Assembly: GCA_026874595.1 (NCBI GenBank)
Contig: CM049306.1
Coordinates: forward strand, 8,240,519 to 8,304,518
Direction of reading: 5' to 3'
Source: Sipunculus nudus
Taxonomy: Eukaryota > Annelida > Sipuncula > Golfingiida > Sipunculidae
Length of the DNA: 64,000 nucleotides
Shown: positions 29,401-44,400 of the stretch, in pieces
Position numbering within the stretch: the first letter of the stretch is position 1
Layout: each line of letters opens with the position of its first letter
The notes under the pieces: model-generated
What the model was told of the DNA's origin: nothing
What the model saw: only the letters and a program-made list of their open reading frames with translations
Databases searched by the model: none
Position numbers and translations under genes: made by a program

Positions 29401-32400
29401 CTGTGCCGAATGCAGAATTTTCTTATGTCTTTTCATGTTCTGTATTATGGTTGAACACGCAAAATAAAAATGATGAATAATAAGTATCAGGATGATTGGC
29501 AATTAAAAACGCAATGTCAAGTGCCCACACTACCGTGTTAAATGAATGGGCTGGTCAGGCTGGACGCAAGGGGGCACTAGTTGTTTGCTTGCAGTTTTTC
29601 AAGCAGGCAGTCATTTACTGCCTCCAAACACGAGAGTATCAGTATTAGCGATATCCTGTATTAAACAACTATATGTTTTCATATAGCTGTTCTCAATGAT
29701 TGTCTATGTGGTGAGTTCCAGGACTATTTGTTAATGTCTTCTCTAGAAAGTTATAAGGTGACTAAAGTTGATTTAACTTGAGAAAGTTTTATCATACAAG
29801 AAAACACATTAAGAAAGTTTTGGATATCATTTAGTGATATTGTAATGGTAATGAATGGCATGTGCATTAAATTACTTGCATCAGCAAATTTACCTAAAGC
29901 TAATGAAAGCATGAACATTTTAGTGAATGTCTTTCCATGAAAAACACACATTAAAGGACTCTCTCTGCTTTACTAAATTAACCTATTCCCATTACAAACA
30001 TTCACACAAAATTTCCAGAAAAATGCTACCAAATATTGCTGAAACAAATGCACACATCAACCATGAATCTTAAAAAGACAGGGAACGATAAATATTTTTA
30101 CTGCCACACAGAGAGGAACATTTTTGAGCTGCTTATTGCCTGTATATCAAGGCTCAGGTTGCAAAAACTTCCACAAAACATTCCTTGGTCTAAAGTTCAT
30201 ATATAACCTCAAAACAACTGGAACAAAACCTTGTGCAGTGCCAAATTTTAGTGGGAAAAATGCTCATATTGCCATGGTAACAAGAAGCTGAATATGGATA
30301 TGACCTTTTGACCTTATTTTTTTTACCTTCTCATTTGTTTTTGTTATTTCATTTTACAAAACCTCATTGTCTGACCCTGAATGATAAACCTGCCTCATAT
30401 TGACCTAATCTCCCTGTAAATGGTAAATACAGGACCAGTTCAGAGCTGACCTGATTGGTCCGATAAATCAGAACTTTCCTGCCCAGGGGCAACCAACCCT
30501 CCCTCACCCTTTAATTCCCTGCCAACAGCACTTGCACTGCTTGTCTAGCTGAGCTTATCTGGAAAGCAGCAGGGTTTTCTTTCCTAACATGTCAAAACAG
30601 CAAGTACACAGGTTTACTTGTTTATTCATTCCCACTTTGTTAGATCCTGCCTGGCGGCTAGCAATCTTTGAAGAAGTACAAGTCTGCTTCACAAACAATA
30701 CTGACTGGTTTCTTTGTTACATCTTGGCTATTTTTATCTGTTATTGAACCTTGCTTATTAGTAATTAGTGATCACTTAACTGTGGAATTTAGCTCAGCTT
30801 GGAGCCTAGTACCAATTGCCAAATTATGTTGATAAAGAGCCAAACAAAAGCTTCTCTGAAAATGAGGCCATTTATTACAGCACACATATAATACTTCACT
30901 TTTTTATATATCATAAAATACCTGCAGTAATTTCAAATTCATATGTCATAAAAAAGGTGGACTTTCAAATGCTTAGAAAGTTCTGATATTAAATAAATAA
31001 CACAAGTGACCCATGGCTCACTAGGTTTACTTGACAACCATTTCTACTGAAGAATATGCATCCTACATCAAGACAGTCTACCACCTCAGTCTTGTATCAA
31101 GACAACAGAGGATCAGGACAGTCTACCACCGCAGTTATGTTTCAGGACTACAGAGGATCAGGACAGTCTACCACCTCAGTCTTGTATCAGGACTTTAGGA
31201 CTACAAAGGATCAGGACAGTCTACCACCTCAGTCTTGTATCAGGACATTAGGACTACAAAGGATCAGGACAGTCTACCACCTTAGTCTTGTATCAGGACT
31301 TTAGGACTACAAAGGATCAGGACAGTCTACCACCTCAGTCTTGTATCAGGACTTTAGGACTACAAAGGATCAGGACAGTCTACCACCTCAGTCTTGTATC
31401 AGGACTTTAGGACTACAAAGGATCAGGACAGTCTACCACCTCAGTCTTGTATCAGGACTTTAGGACTACAAAGGATCAGGACAGTCTACCACCTAAGTCT
31501 TGTATCAGGACTTCAGGACTACAAAGGATCAGGACAGTCTACCACCTCAGTCTTGTATCAGGATTTCAGGACTACAAAGGATCAGGACAGTCTACCATCT
31601 CAGTCTTGTATCAGGACTACAGATGATCAGGACAGTCTACCACCTAAGTCTTGTATCAGGACTTCAGGACTACTGAGGATCAGGGCAGTCTATTATCTCA
31701 GTCTTGTATCAGGACTACAGAGGATCAGGACAGTCTACCACCTAAGTCTTGTATCAGGACTTCAGGACTACAAAGGATCAGGACAGTCTATCATCTCAGT
31801 CTTGTATCAGGACTACGGAGGATCAGGACAGTCTACCACCTAAATCTTGTATCAGGACTTCAGAGGATCAGGACAGTCTATCATCTCAGTCTTGTATCAG
31901 GACTACAGAGGATCAGGACAGTCTATCATCTCAGTCTTGTATCAGGACTACAGAGGATCAGGACAGTCTACCACCTAAGTCTTGTATCAGGACTTCAGGA
32001 CTACAAAGGATCAGGACAGTCTATCATCTCAGTCTTGTATCAGGACTACAGAGGATCAGGACAGTCTACCACCTAAGTCTTGTATCAGGACTTTAGGACT
32101 ACAAAGGATCAGGACAGTCTTCCATCTCAGTCTTGTATCAGGACTACAGAGGATCAGGACAGTCTACCACCTAAGTCTTGTATCAGGACTTCAGGACTAC
32201 AAAGGATCAGGACAGTCGATCATCTCAGTCTTGTATCAGGACTACAGAGGATCAGGACAGTCTACCACCTCAGTCTTGTATCAGGACTTCAGGACTACAA
32301 AGGATCAGGACAGTCTACCACCTAAGTCTTGTATCAAGACAACAGAGGATCAGGACAGTCTACCACCTCAGTCTTGTATCAGGACTTTAGGACTACAAAG

Positions 32401-35400
32401 GATCAGGACAGTCTATCATCTAAGTCTTGTATCAGGACTACAGAGGATCAGGACAGTCTACCACCTAAGTCCTGTATCAGGACTTTGGGACTACAAAGGA
32501 TCAGGACAGTCTATCATCTAAGTCTTGTATCAGGACTACAGAGGATCAGGACAGTCTACCACCTAAGTCCTGTATCAGGACTTTAGGACTACAAAGGATC
32601 AGGACAGTCTACCATCTCAGTCTTGTATCAGGACTACAGAGGATCAGGACAGTCTACCACCTAAGTCCTGTATCAGGACTTTAGGACTACAGAGGATCTG
32701 GACAGTCTACCACCTCAGTCTTGTGTAAGGACTTCAGGACTACAAAAGATCAGGACAGTCTACCACCCTAGTTATGTATCAGAACTAGAGAAAATCAGGA
32801 GAGTCTACAACCTCAGTCTTGTATCAGGACTTCAGGACTACTGAGGATCAGGACAGTTTACCACTGCAGTCATGTATCAGGACTACAGAGAATCAGGACA
32901 GTTTACAACCTCAGTCTTGTATCAGGACTTCAGGACTACTGAGGATCAGGACAGTTTACCACTGCAGTTTTGTATCCAGGCTACAAAGGATCAGGACAGT
33001 CTACCATCTCAGTCTTGCTTCAGGACTACACAGGATCAGGACAGTCTACCATCTTAGTCTTGTACTAGGACTTTAGGACAACAGAGGATCAGGACAGTCT
33101 GCGACCTCAGTCTTGTACAAGGACTTCAGGACTACAGAGGATCAGGGCAGTCTAACACCTTAGGTTTACCAGGACTACACAGGATCAGGACAGTCTACCA
33201 CTTAAGTTTTGTATCAGGACTTCAGGACAACAGAGGATCAGGACAGTCTACCACTTATGTTTTGTATCAGGACTTCAGGACTACAAAGGATCAGGACAGT
33301 CTACTACCTAAATCATGTCTCAGGACTACAGAGGATCAGGACAGTCTACTACCTAAGTTATGTAGCAGGACTACAGAGGATCAGGACAGTCTACTACCTA
33401 AGTTATGTAGCAGGACTACAGAGGATCAGGACAGTCTACTACCTAAGTTATGTAGCAGGACTACAGAGGATCAGGACAGTCTACTACCTAAGTTATGTAG
33501 CAGGACCACAGAGGATCAGGACAGTCTACCACCGCAGTCTTGCTTCAGGACTACACAGGATACATGTCTACCACCTTGTTCCAGAATCAAACAGGATTAT
33601 TCATAATTTATACCTTTTTGCATCTTGTGTCAGAATTCTTGAAACTACAGCACGCAGATTTAATATCTTGTTTTTCATGATTCTATTTTGAGTCAAAATG
33701 TTTGTTTATCAATTTTGAAAAATGTCAAGTGTCTGATTCATACAGCACATTTAAAGGTGTTTTCATAGTAGGCTTAATATGACCTTATCTGGAATTAATA
33801 CAGAGATTTCACCTATAATTATTTAGTTGTAAATTTAGAAGATTCACATTTCTGACAATTCTAGAGTCAGTTGCAGGAAAAAATGGAAAGGATAATGAAA
33901 GCAGCTGTACTAGCTCTCTTCAATCATAACATAGATCAGGCAATATGGGTTACACTTAAAATATGTATATCTTGCACATCAGTGCTTTATATTTTAGCAA
34001 ATGCTGATCTATGTGACAAACTGAAAACCCTGACATTTTTATAATTGTGCCTTATGGAGCAGATAGCCAAGTGATTTCCTGTGCAGAATCTGATTGTGTT
34101 CCCATCTGTTTCCCTGTGATCCTGTTCCCTTCCCCTCCCTGGGTTCAGTAATCTCTCCTACCAGTGGGTCTGTCAGTGTAGCTGTCCAATGGAATACTAG
34201 GAGCTGATGTAGAACAGACTGCTGGGATAGGTTAGAAACATTCCTGAACACACACTTTAGATGAGACACAACAAGAAGGAGAGCTGTCTTGATGTAGGAA
34301 AACAAAACTAGTGTAGGTCAAAAGGCCATAAACATCTGTCCAGGGAAAGGACAACATCAAACCACACTGGTGTATAAACTATTGTCTGAGCCCTTTATGG
34401 AAAATTACGAAACAAATGCCAATTTAATCCGAGCAGACCACCATGTTATAAAGTGCCCAAAGGAGTATACACCACCTCATGAGAAAATACTGCAGTGACC
34501 ACAAATTCAACATAAAAATTTGATTGTATGCTCTTTGAAAATTTCTTTGTACATACTCACTCCTGCATTATACAGAGTCAAACTAGCCTCTATAAATAAG
34601 AAGTTCCACAAAGTTCTTTCTAGCTGCAAGTGTCAGTAGGACCAAATGACAAGAGTCCTTATCAACAGAAAGTAAAAGGGAGAATCATCTCAAGGTAGAA
34701 ACGTAATGATTCAAATTATATATCAAATGGTTCTACTCCCTGAAGTGAAAGTTACTGGTAGGTGCATGTGTGCTCTTAATATGCCACTACAATGTAGTCA
34801 TCCTGGAATAAGAGCATATATAATCTTCAGAATATGTAAGTCATCCCAGTTTTACCAACAGTAACAAGTTGTTTTCTGGGTTTTGAAGATGCCCATTTCA
34901 TCATTTTTAAACCTTTCCTCTTGTCCTTAGTATTTGAGTTTCTGTTCTGAGTCTTTTCCTTGCATTCACAGGACAATTTTAACAGAGTAGTAAAATACAC
35001 AACAGAAAAGAATCCACAAATACCACAGGGAAGTGAAACTTTCCCACAATCCCAGCAAGAACAGGTGGTGAAGCCATCTTGTATGGGCAAGTCCCAACTT
35101 TTTACAAAGGCCATTTTGGGCTATAAAAAGACACATAAGCCTTGGTGATGTGATGTGTGGAGTGTGGGCTCTGTTTGACATGTGTAACACTTTAACCTCT
35201 GTAAGGAGAGTGTTACAAGCTCCACTCAGTCGCAGGATGTGGAACTAGGTCCACAAAGGTGGCTCAGTGACAGCCTTCCAGAAAAGCTGCTGAATTCTGA
35301 CTTCAAGCCAGCTGTCAGCTCCGGCCATGTGCTGCACTGTAATACTTGAATGACTGGGTCATGACCCTACAGTGGTCAGCCAATGTCCACATACAAATTA

Positions 35401-38400
35401 GCCATTGGCCTTGCTACATGCCTGATGTGCATTTCATTCCAGGCTAGATACACTATCAACCACTTGGGGCTCATATCACTCTAACAGGGCCCATGGCTCC
35501 TATACCTTACCATTCACTATGCTGATAAGACATGACTCCTGTTAAAAATCCCACTTCACAAGGCTTGGTGGCTACAAATCAGTGCACCACCACAAAGTGA
35601 AAGTTAATGAAGTCATCTCAATCTTACACCAGGAATTTAACATAATAACACCATTGGGCTTATTTCTCATGATGATTTTTGGATATTATTATTTCAAATC
35701 CATACCAAAAGTAATATTTTGAAAAGAGACAAGAAATATGTAATATACCTGGTCAAAGAAAGAATTTACTGCCAAATACTCACTTAAAATTTCATCAGAA
35801 CATGCAGAAATGTTTAGTTTCCTTTTTAATTTCCCTAAGGTAGGTTTCTGGACATTATTTATCAGAAAAAAAAATCATAAAACAAGAGTGGCACAGTAAA
35901 GAAATCTTTTAGACTTTCTCTTTGGATTCACACACAAAACTCATTCACTGCTGCATACACATAATCTACATTTGTGATTCTATTTGAAAGGACATTCATA
36001 AACTTCATCATAGCAGAGTTATGCAACTCTTCTTTGCTAGACACATGTGGGGCCAAGGGAGAATAACAATAAGTCTACAAGTCTCTCTCTATAGTCTTTT
36101 GCAATGCCAATGCAACAGCACAGTAAATACATGGTTTATAAATACATTACTCTGAACATTGAAGACCAAGTGGCATTTACTGACACATGACAAGAATGAA
36201 CCATAAAGGATCAACATTTCAGTATAGTAACTGAAGATGGTGGAAGAATTGTTTAGATCACTAGATCTGCCTGGTGTTGTGTTTACCTAGCTGTGCTACC
36301 AACACCTGGTTGGCAGCTTCCACAGCCCTCTAGGGGCAGCCAGTACACTGCCTACAGAATCTAAGATGGCAGACTTACACAACCAAATACCATCTCTCTT
36401 CAGGACTTCAGATTCAAATATGTTTCACAAATATGGTTGAGGTGACTTACTATTACCCAATATGGCTGATAGATGAACATTACCTATGTAAAGTAATAAA
36501 ACCCTCATGCTGTCAAAGTATAAGGGACTGATAAGAAATTTTAAAATATACTGAAGTTTTGATGCAAGTGGGTTTCATTTGGTGAATTAAAACAAAGTTT
36601 GCTATAACTTTGAGCTTGATAGTTTGAAACAGGTAGGGTATTCAACTTAGACCAGTTTAATACAACCCAGATATATTGTATTCAGATTATTGGGACAGAT
36701 GTGTTTGTCTCAAATCTGTTGCTTTCAACAGCATCTAATTATAATATGATAAAGTGTGTCTGGATAAGGATGTCAACAGGCTGGTTCTTTTATCTGGACA
36801 TATTAACTTCCAATTAACAAAAGTGTGGGCTGTCACAGCTCTAGAGCAGTCAAGCTTACCAGTACTATGCAGTGGTACAGTCACCAGGTCAAAGCCATTA
36901 ACAGTATCAAGTTCCCCCTACACTCATCATGACATTCAATATGCCTGTGTGACCTACATCCAGAATATCCCCCTCCAAGCCAATTACTTGTATCTGCTAT
37001 AAAGAGCATCTTGTTTCCCATCTAATTCATTAACCATGGGAAGGGGACACATTCTTCATACACCCTCTCATCACAAATATATTCCAACTATTTAGGCAGC
37101 AATGTCCATGTTACTCCCATTGTAATTGAGCACATACTGAATACATATTCTCTCCATGATTACAAAAAAATTTGACTTTTACCCCTTGTCTAACCTACCT
37201 GTTGCACTGAATTCAGGTACATAAACTGTTTAATTCTTTACCCTGGTAAATCTTTGCTCTGATGCTAAAAGGAACACCTTGAGACTTCCTTCAGACATCT
37301 ATTTAGACTGAACAGAACCTTTACAGTAAAGGTAAAGTAAACAGGGTAAAGAGCTTTTTCTGGAAACGTGAAGATTGTAAAGAGCACTTACAGTAAAGGT
37401 ACAGTAGTCACCATAAAAAGCTTTTACAGTTAGGTAAAAGCACCATTTAAGAGTAAAGATTAACTATAGATATTATTAATAGCCTATACAGGAAAGGTAC
37501 AGACCAAAAGATTCTTGAAAATCCATCAATTTCTCATTATAATTTATAGAAGAAACAACTTACATCTATAAGAAGGGCATATAAAAATCATTTCTACTCA
37601 GTAAAATCTAGTGCAATCACAAGGAAACAAGAATACACCTAATCATTTTCCTGTTTAATTTAACTTCTGACTGGAAACACAGGCCTTCCTTCCTTATGTA
37701 AACCACTAAGATTCTGTCAGAGGGAATGGCTTCCCTTTTGACCACTGATAGTTTCAACAGATCTGATGTCTTCCTCATAATCACAAATGGTTTCCGTTCT
37801 GACCAGTGATTATTTCAGCAGAGCCTTGTGTCTTTACTAATCCAGAACAATCTGGAAAAAGGACACTTACTGCAGTCTTTATACAGTCATGTGATGGTGG
37901 GATTGGCTCGTGGAATTCAATTCCCATGACCAAATGTGAACAGCAGATACTGTCCTGTTTTCACCAAAAAAAAAATGCATTGCCCACTCAAAGATGACCC
38001 ATACAGAGGGAGATGTAGAAGAGGATGGGGATCCTGGCCCATCACACCTCTGACATCAATTAACGCTCAGTCTCAGCAGCTGCTTTCTCTTGGGTATCAG
38101 GTGCATGGTTTCTCTGGAGTTCCACCGGAGATCTAGAACCCAAGATACTGATACCACAACAGTGGCCTCCTGGTCTTGATGGGACACACCTGTAGTCACA
38201 GCCAGCATCTGATGCAGCATCTCTCTCATGACCAACTACATACTCTGATCTGTGCTGTAAATATTTACTGATTCCACATGACACACTAACATTAACAATG
38301 TAGGTATCACATGCTACAGGTTTATACTACAACCAGCAGTTAAGGATGCTTCTCTGCTGAATTTGTGGTTTAACTCTATTATAAGTGACTGAGAGGTATC

Positions 38401-41400
38401 TGTTTTAGGAGTGGGAGCCTTTTCTTCACTGTATCTATTTGAGGTTTATCTCTGCTGCTCAAGAGTTTAAGATTAATAACTTGTGCAGCCAGTAGGTATT
38501 TGGTATTTAACACTGATGTAGATGCTTTGGTTTTTATCTCTACTGCAGGGCCTTTGGTTTTTATCTACACTGCAGGTGCTTTGTTTTTGTCTCTCCTGCA
38601 GGTGCTTTGGTTTTTATCTCTAATGCAGGTGCTTTGGTTTTTATCTCTACTACAGGTGCTTTGGTTTTTGTTTCTACTGCGGGTGCTATGTTTTTATCGC
38701 TACTGCAGGGGCACTGGTTTTTATCTCTACTGTAGGTGCTTTGGTTTTATCTCTACTGCAGGTGATTTGTTTTTTTTTTAATCTCTATTGCAGGTGCATA
38801 AGTTTTTTATCTCTACTGCAGGAGCTTTGATTTCTATCTCTACTGTAGGTCCTTTGGTTTTTATTTCTACTGCAGGTGCTATGGTTTTTATCTCTACTGC
38901 AGGTGCTATGATTTTTATTTCTACTGCAGGGGCTTTGGTTTTTATCTCTAATATAGGTGCTAGGTTTTTATCTCTACTGCAGGTGCTCAGGGTTTTATCT
39001 CCAATGTAGGTGCTTTGGTTTTTATCTCACTGCAGATGATTTGGTTTTTATCACTGCTGTACAGGCTTTGGGTTTTATCACTGCTATACAGGCTTTGGGT
39101 TTTATCACTGCTGTACAGGCTTTGGTTTTAATAACTGCTGTACAGGCTTTTGGTTTTATCACTGCTGTACAGGCTTTGGGTTTTATCACTGCAGTACAGG
39201 CTTTTGGTTTTATCACTGCTGTACAGGCTTTGGGTTTTATCACTGCTGTACAGGCTTTGGGTTTTATCACTGCTGTACAGGCTTTCGGTTTTATCACTGT
39301 CAGGCTTTGGGTTTTATCACTGCTGTACAGCCTTTGGGTTTTATCACTGCTGTACAGGCTTTGAGTTTTATGACTTCTTAATATCTGAGTATATCTCAGG
39401 CTATACTTTGGGTTTACCCCTGCTTTGGATGCTTTTGAGTTTTGTCTCTGCTTACATTTTGTGTATATCTCTGCTGATACTTTGTAATTTTTATCTAGAG
39501 GAGTACATGAATGATTTGAAATGAATATAATGCTTTTTCCTTGCAATGTGAACACTCAGATATTAACCATTTTACATTTACCTTGTGTGGCACAAGTACA
39601 TATAGCATACAGGTGTCTGTTCCTGTTGTACAGTTCAGTTTTTTGCTGCAAAGTGTTAAAACATGAAGATCATGTACAACACAAAACTTGACATTGGTCG
39701 ACAGTGTTTATAAATAACACTTTCAGATAAACAGGAGAACGCCCAATGGTCTTACAATCTGCCAGTCATCATCTCACCTCAGAAGAAGAGCTAACCTAAC
39801 TGTCTTCCCAGGTATAAGAAGATCTCAAACAAGTAGACCCAAGTACTTGCAATGCTGACCTAAGCATCATGTATTTACATCGCCGTGGCTATGGGATATC
39901 TGCTATATTCGTCAGCCACAGGTGTAGGCGTCAGTGTTTTACTGATGTGATTAGTGAAGCACTTTTCCTGACCTCCTCTGACCTTTTGCTGTATGTGCAT
40001 AGCTATTACCTGCTGCCATCTTCAAAACACAGCCCAGACACAGAGTCAACACCAGGCAGATAATATGACATAAAATAAAAAGCAAAACACAGCTCAAGTC
40101 CATAATACCCATTATTAGAATACTGAGAAAACTGACACCAGAAAGATGTACTGCGGTCTGACAGAAATATACTCATGTAATTTTTAAGCACTTTAAATAA
40201 CTTTGTCTATGTATTTATATTCACATCATGTTCATACTAAATTTTGTTTCCCTTGTTGTATCATTTTATTTTTTTTGTTGCTATCTGTACTTAAATGTTA
40301 TTGTCTTTTCATAGTGCAGAACACAATCCAAATATATTTTATCAAAGCAGTATGAAACACAAGTTAAAAAGATAAAGATAAAACAGAACAAGAATTGCTT
40401 ACCCTGGTAGTTTCAAAAATATTTAGATGAAAATACAAACAAAAATTTAATAATTAATATAATCACAGGAAAATTTATTTTCAGATATCAGAACACATTC
40501 AGGTCCTTTTAGTATTTATATTTTGTCAACAAATCCTCATTAAAACCTTTAACTATGAAAATTAATGATTTAGGTAAACTTGGAAATGAAAATTTCCATG
40601 GCAACCAGACAGTGATTAGTGTGAGCAGCCATGGACAGAGATGTCCATCTTGTGTCACCAGATGTTCCTGATAGAACGAGGGGTTAGCAGAGCACACCCC
40701 TGTCACCCCACAGGGTACAGTTCTCCTGCTGTGTCGCCCTCAGTTGCTCTCCTTAGAGTTGGCTCCGGTTCACCTGCTTACTGTAGATGATAATCCCATG
40801 TGAACTTGGCCTTACTACCGGGATTATCTTACACAAACCTAGAGTGTCAAGCACTGACATCTGACCTCTATCATGCACTATCAAAGGCCAACAAAAATAC
40901 CAAGACCTCAACACAACGCATCTGACTTAGCACTCACTTGCTGTCCCTGCCTTTGTGGAAATATATGAGAATCTTTGAACAAATCGTGTACAAAACCAGG
41001 TCTAGATCAAAGAAAAATGCTGCAATAACAATGACAAAATACTCAGAACAAATCCAGACAGTGTCTGCAGTCTTAATAATCCCACCCCAATTATACAACT
41101 CTACCATACCAGTGCTGTCTTAATGAGTAGCCATAAAGCCAATATTCAAATCAGGCCTGCAACCTTGGAAATCTAGGCCTGGTTAAAATATTCACTGAAT
41201 TCCTTATATAACTGAATATGACAGAGCATAATTAACAACTTCAACAGTTAATTATTTTGTGCATTCCCAAGATTACTATGAAGACCAATTGTTTTGAAAA
41301 TGGATTAAGTCCTAGAATATATACTATGTATAATATGAACAGTTTAACATGGGGTTATACTTAAGTTTGATCATGCACTGGTACACATCCTTGTGACACC

Positions 41401-44400
41401 TCTCACTGCATGCTTTCACTGCTTATTTAACCAAAACTATTTCCTCGTCTGTAACACTGATACCTCACAATGAAGCACATCCAACATTCCACCAGAAACA
41501 AGAAATCTAGAGTATAAGTAAACTGTCTTAAAACGCCCAATAAATCCCCCTTTTATAAACTACATGACATGATTGAGTAAAACAAACCAACTGTTCATTC
41601 ATAAATTACCATTTACATGGTGTCATGACTCTAAAACAAGCGAGATTTTAGTTTTACTACAGACTTGTGGGCCAGCCTGTCACCCTGGCAACCTGATACT
41701 GGGGCAACTCCTCTGCTGGATTTAAAGCAGTCCAGCACTGCTGTGGCTGCTGGTTTTTCCGCCATAGTTGGACTGATCAGTGACAGCCTGGCTTCACTAG
41801 TTACAGATGGTGCAGCATCTCCAGACAAATTGACAGCACAGGCTTTATTATGTCAATTATAAAGAGACTTACTTTTTACTTCACACATGCCTCTATATTC
41901 TTTTCAATATACATTGTATGTTCTTTCACAAAAGGTGTCCTTCTCCTAGAATACATTGGCATACATGTTGATTTGAAGTACAACAACTGGTAGACAGTAC
42001 ATGTTTTCTCTTATATAATTGATAATCTTATATCACACCACATTCCACCAGAATAGCCCTTTTTATGAACAATAATTGGAGTATAGGTCATGATATAGTA
42101 TTCTAAATAGCTCTTCCATAAATGAGCTCACAGTAGCATGGAATAAAATGCCAAGAAATCAAAGAAAAACAGGGATATCAGCCTTAACAAGGAGTGTGAC
42201 ATTGTCTTTGTTATAAAACTAGCTATTGTATGTATGATAATATTTATCAATTCCAAAATACAACCCTTAACAAATATCACAGGCTTATTAGTCAGGTTAC
42301 CTTGAGACAGATATTGACTGTTATTATGAAATTTCACTGAAGCAAAATATGTTAAAACTTTCCACACCAGAGAATAACCTATAAATGCTAAATGGACTGG
42401 ATTTATTAGCCATTTGTCACACTTGGCTTCTCCATTTATCCAGACAACACTATTAATATCCCTGAGGACCCAGACAGGAGCTTTTTCTTAGTAATAGCAG
42501 GTACACAAAATGCTGTTTGCCTACAATAAACAGACGACTTAACCTCAGCACTGTATCTATAATATTAGCCTCATTTATGTGTAATGAAACAACTCCACGC
42601 AAGACATAGCATACCGCAAGTACCAGTAACGCACCAAGCAAGGATGGAAGTTTATTTATGGTACTTTGGTAAAATATAAAATAATGCTCCTGTTTCTTTT
42701 TAATTGTTCATACAAAATAATGCATGGGAACTAACTTTACATGATTACAACACAATCAGTTGAATCACAGGATCATTAATACTTCAGATCAAATTGTACT
42801 ATTACGATGATATCAAAGTTTTCAGAATTCTACACATGCTTCATTACTTTTTACAGCTACATATGTGTTTCATTTCTATCAGGGCTGATTCTAACAGTGA
42901 TCATACCACTAATATGTCTGCAATATGCTGACATGTAATACATCAAGAATACATCTATCAAGAATACACTCTCACTTATACTGATTTGACCTCACTTTCC
43001 TAAGTCTTCTTATTTTTTATCTTCCACTGGGACCTGATTTTTTCTAAGGACTTAAAATGAAGTTTTCAGTTGAATTGCTAAGCAAACTGTCACTGATAAG
43101 GGTTAATCAATGCTTCCACCCAAAGTAATTGCCCCCCCCCCCCCCCAATTACATATACTTATTACAAACCCTAGAGCCCTCACAAAGGTTGTTAGTTTCC
43201 TTAGAGTATTATTAAGCTTAATATTAAGGTTTTGTAATGCATTATGAAACTTAATCAGATGAAATTTGTCCGTTGGCAATTCATTAAAGATTTTTTATCA
43301 TTTTGAGAAAGTAGCCTACATTGTGCATTAAATATTTATTACATTTAGTGATTTTTATCTACAACACTTTTAGAATCAATGCTGAAAAAATAATTTTAAT
43401 TAACTATCAATCAAATTAACACCCTTTATATAGTTTTTAATATACAGAGTCCTGGTTGAATGCCTCCACCATCTGACTACCCCACAGCTCCAGATATATC
43501 TGTTGTCAAGAGCATATTACAAAGGCTGCTATTTATATATTTACTTATGATAAAATATGACAGAATATTGCTTAGTCCAGCCCCATCCTACAGTGTCACC
43601 AGCTATTAGTGCCTCATGCCTATCTTGCCCCCTTACACAACACCTATGAGGTGTCGCATAAGGAAGATAATCTTCTAACAACTGCATGAACCAAAATATT
43701 TGACTTTGTTGTAAGACAGGTACTTATGACCCTTCCCCCTGTGAAGTGTTTGCCTGACACACACTTAATCATACAATGTGGTCTCAGCAACTGTGTCCCT
43801 GTTGCCACCCCATGTGAAGGCTACAGGATCAATGCCACACTGCACAGATTACCCTCTAATGCTGGATTTACAATTCATTAGGGTTTAATTATTGCCTAAT
43901 CCTTATTACAAATACCAATTTGATAGTAGATGACCATAAATATCAGGAATGCCATAAGCGGCCCTTCTTCTAGTGTCTATGGTTCTTTGTTCCTTGCATG
44001 TGTATAAATATTAGTCTGACCCTCATATTCACAGATCTATGTGTGTATACTCTACATTAATTCTGCAGGCGAGGGAGAAACAGAATTTAATAAAAGGGGG
44101 AACTCAACACCCTGGCATAGGGAAACAAATTCACTGGGAGTGTAAACTGTATCTCACAAACAGTATAATAAACATAGGAAGGAAAATGGCACGAGACACT
44201 AAATCCAGATTTGATTTTTAGTTTCTACCTATATATTTCTCATATATTTTTAGGTCAAAAACAAGGGGCCACAGGCTCCCTGTGCTCCAAATCCGCCCCT
44301 GGCAGGCACACCCCACACAGGTGATTATTCAAAAATCATAGAAGAAAACAGTGCAATAATTTAAATTACATTTTTATTCAATCTGCCCTGGGGAATCTTG

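Noticed and set aside
31056-33691. Many long overlapping plus-strand open frames (up to about 180 codons)
   Set aside because: They are translations of the 45/53-bp minisatellite. The same peptides appear in several frames, there is no start context or unique domain, and they end when unit lengths change.
38500-39555. Hydrophobic repeat proteins on the plus strand and a 177-codon lysine/threonine-rich frame on the minus strand
   Set aside because: Both derive from the 27-bp array. A real gene would not be expected to keep repeat-only frames open on both strands.
41631-41862. Paired open frames on both strands with plausible composition
   Set aside because: Mirror-image frames over the same 200 bp without domain or splice support. 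More likely a GC-richer repeat remnant.
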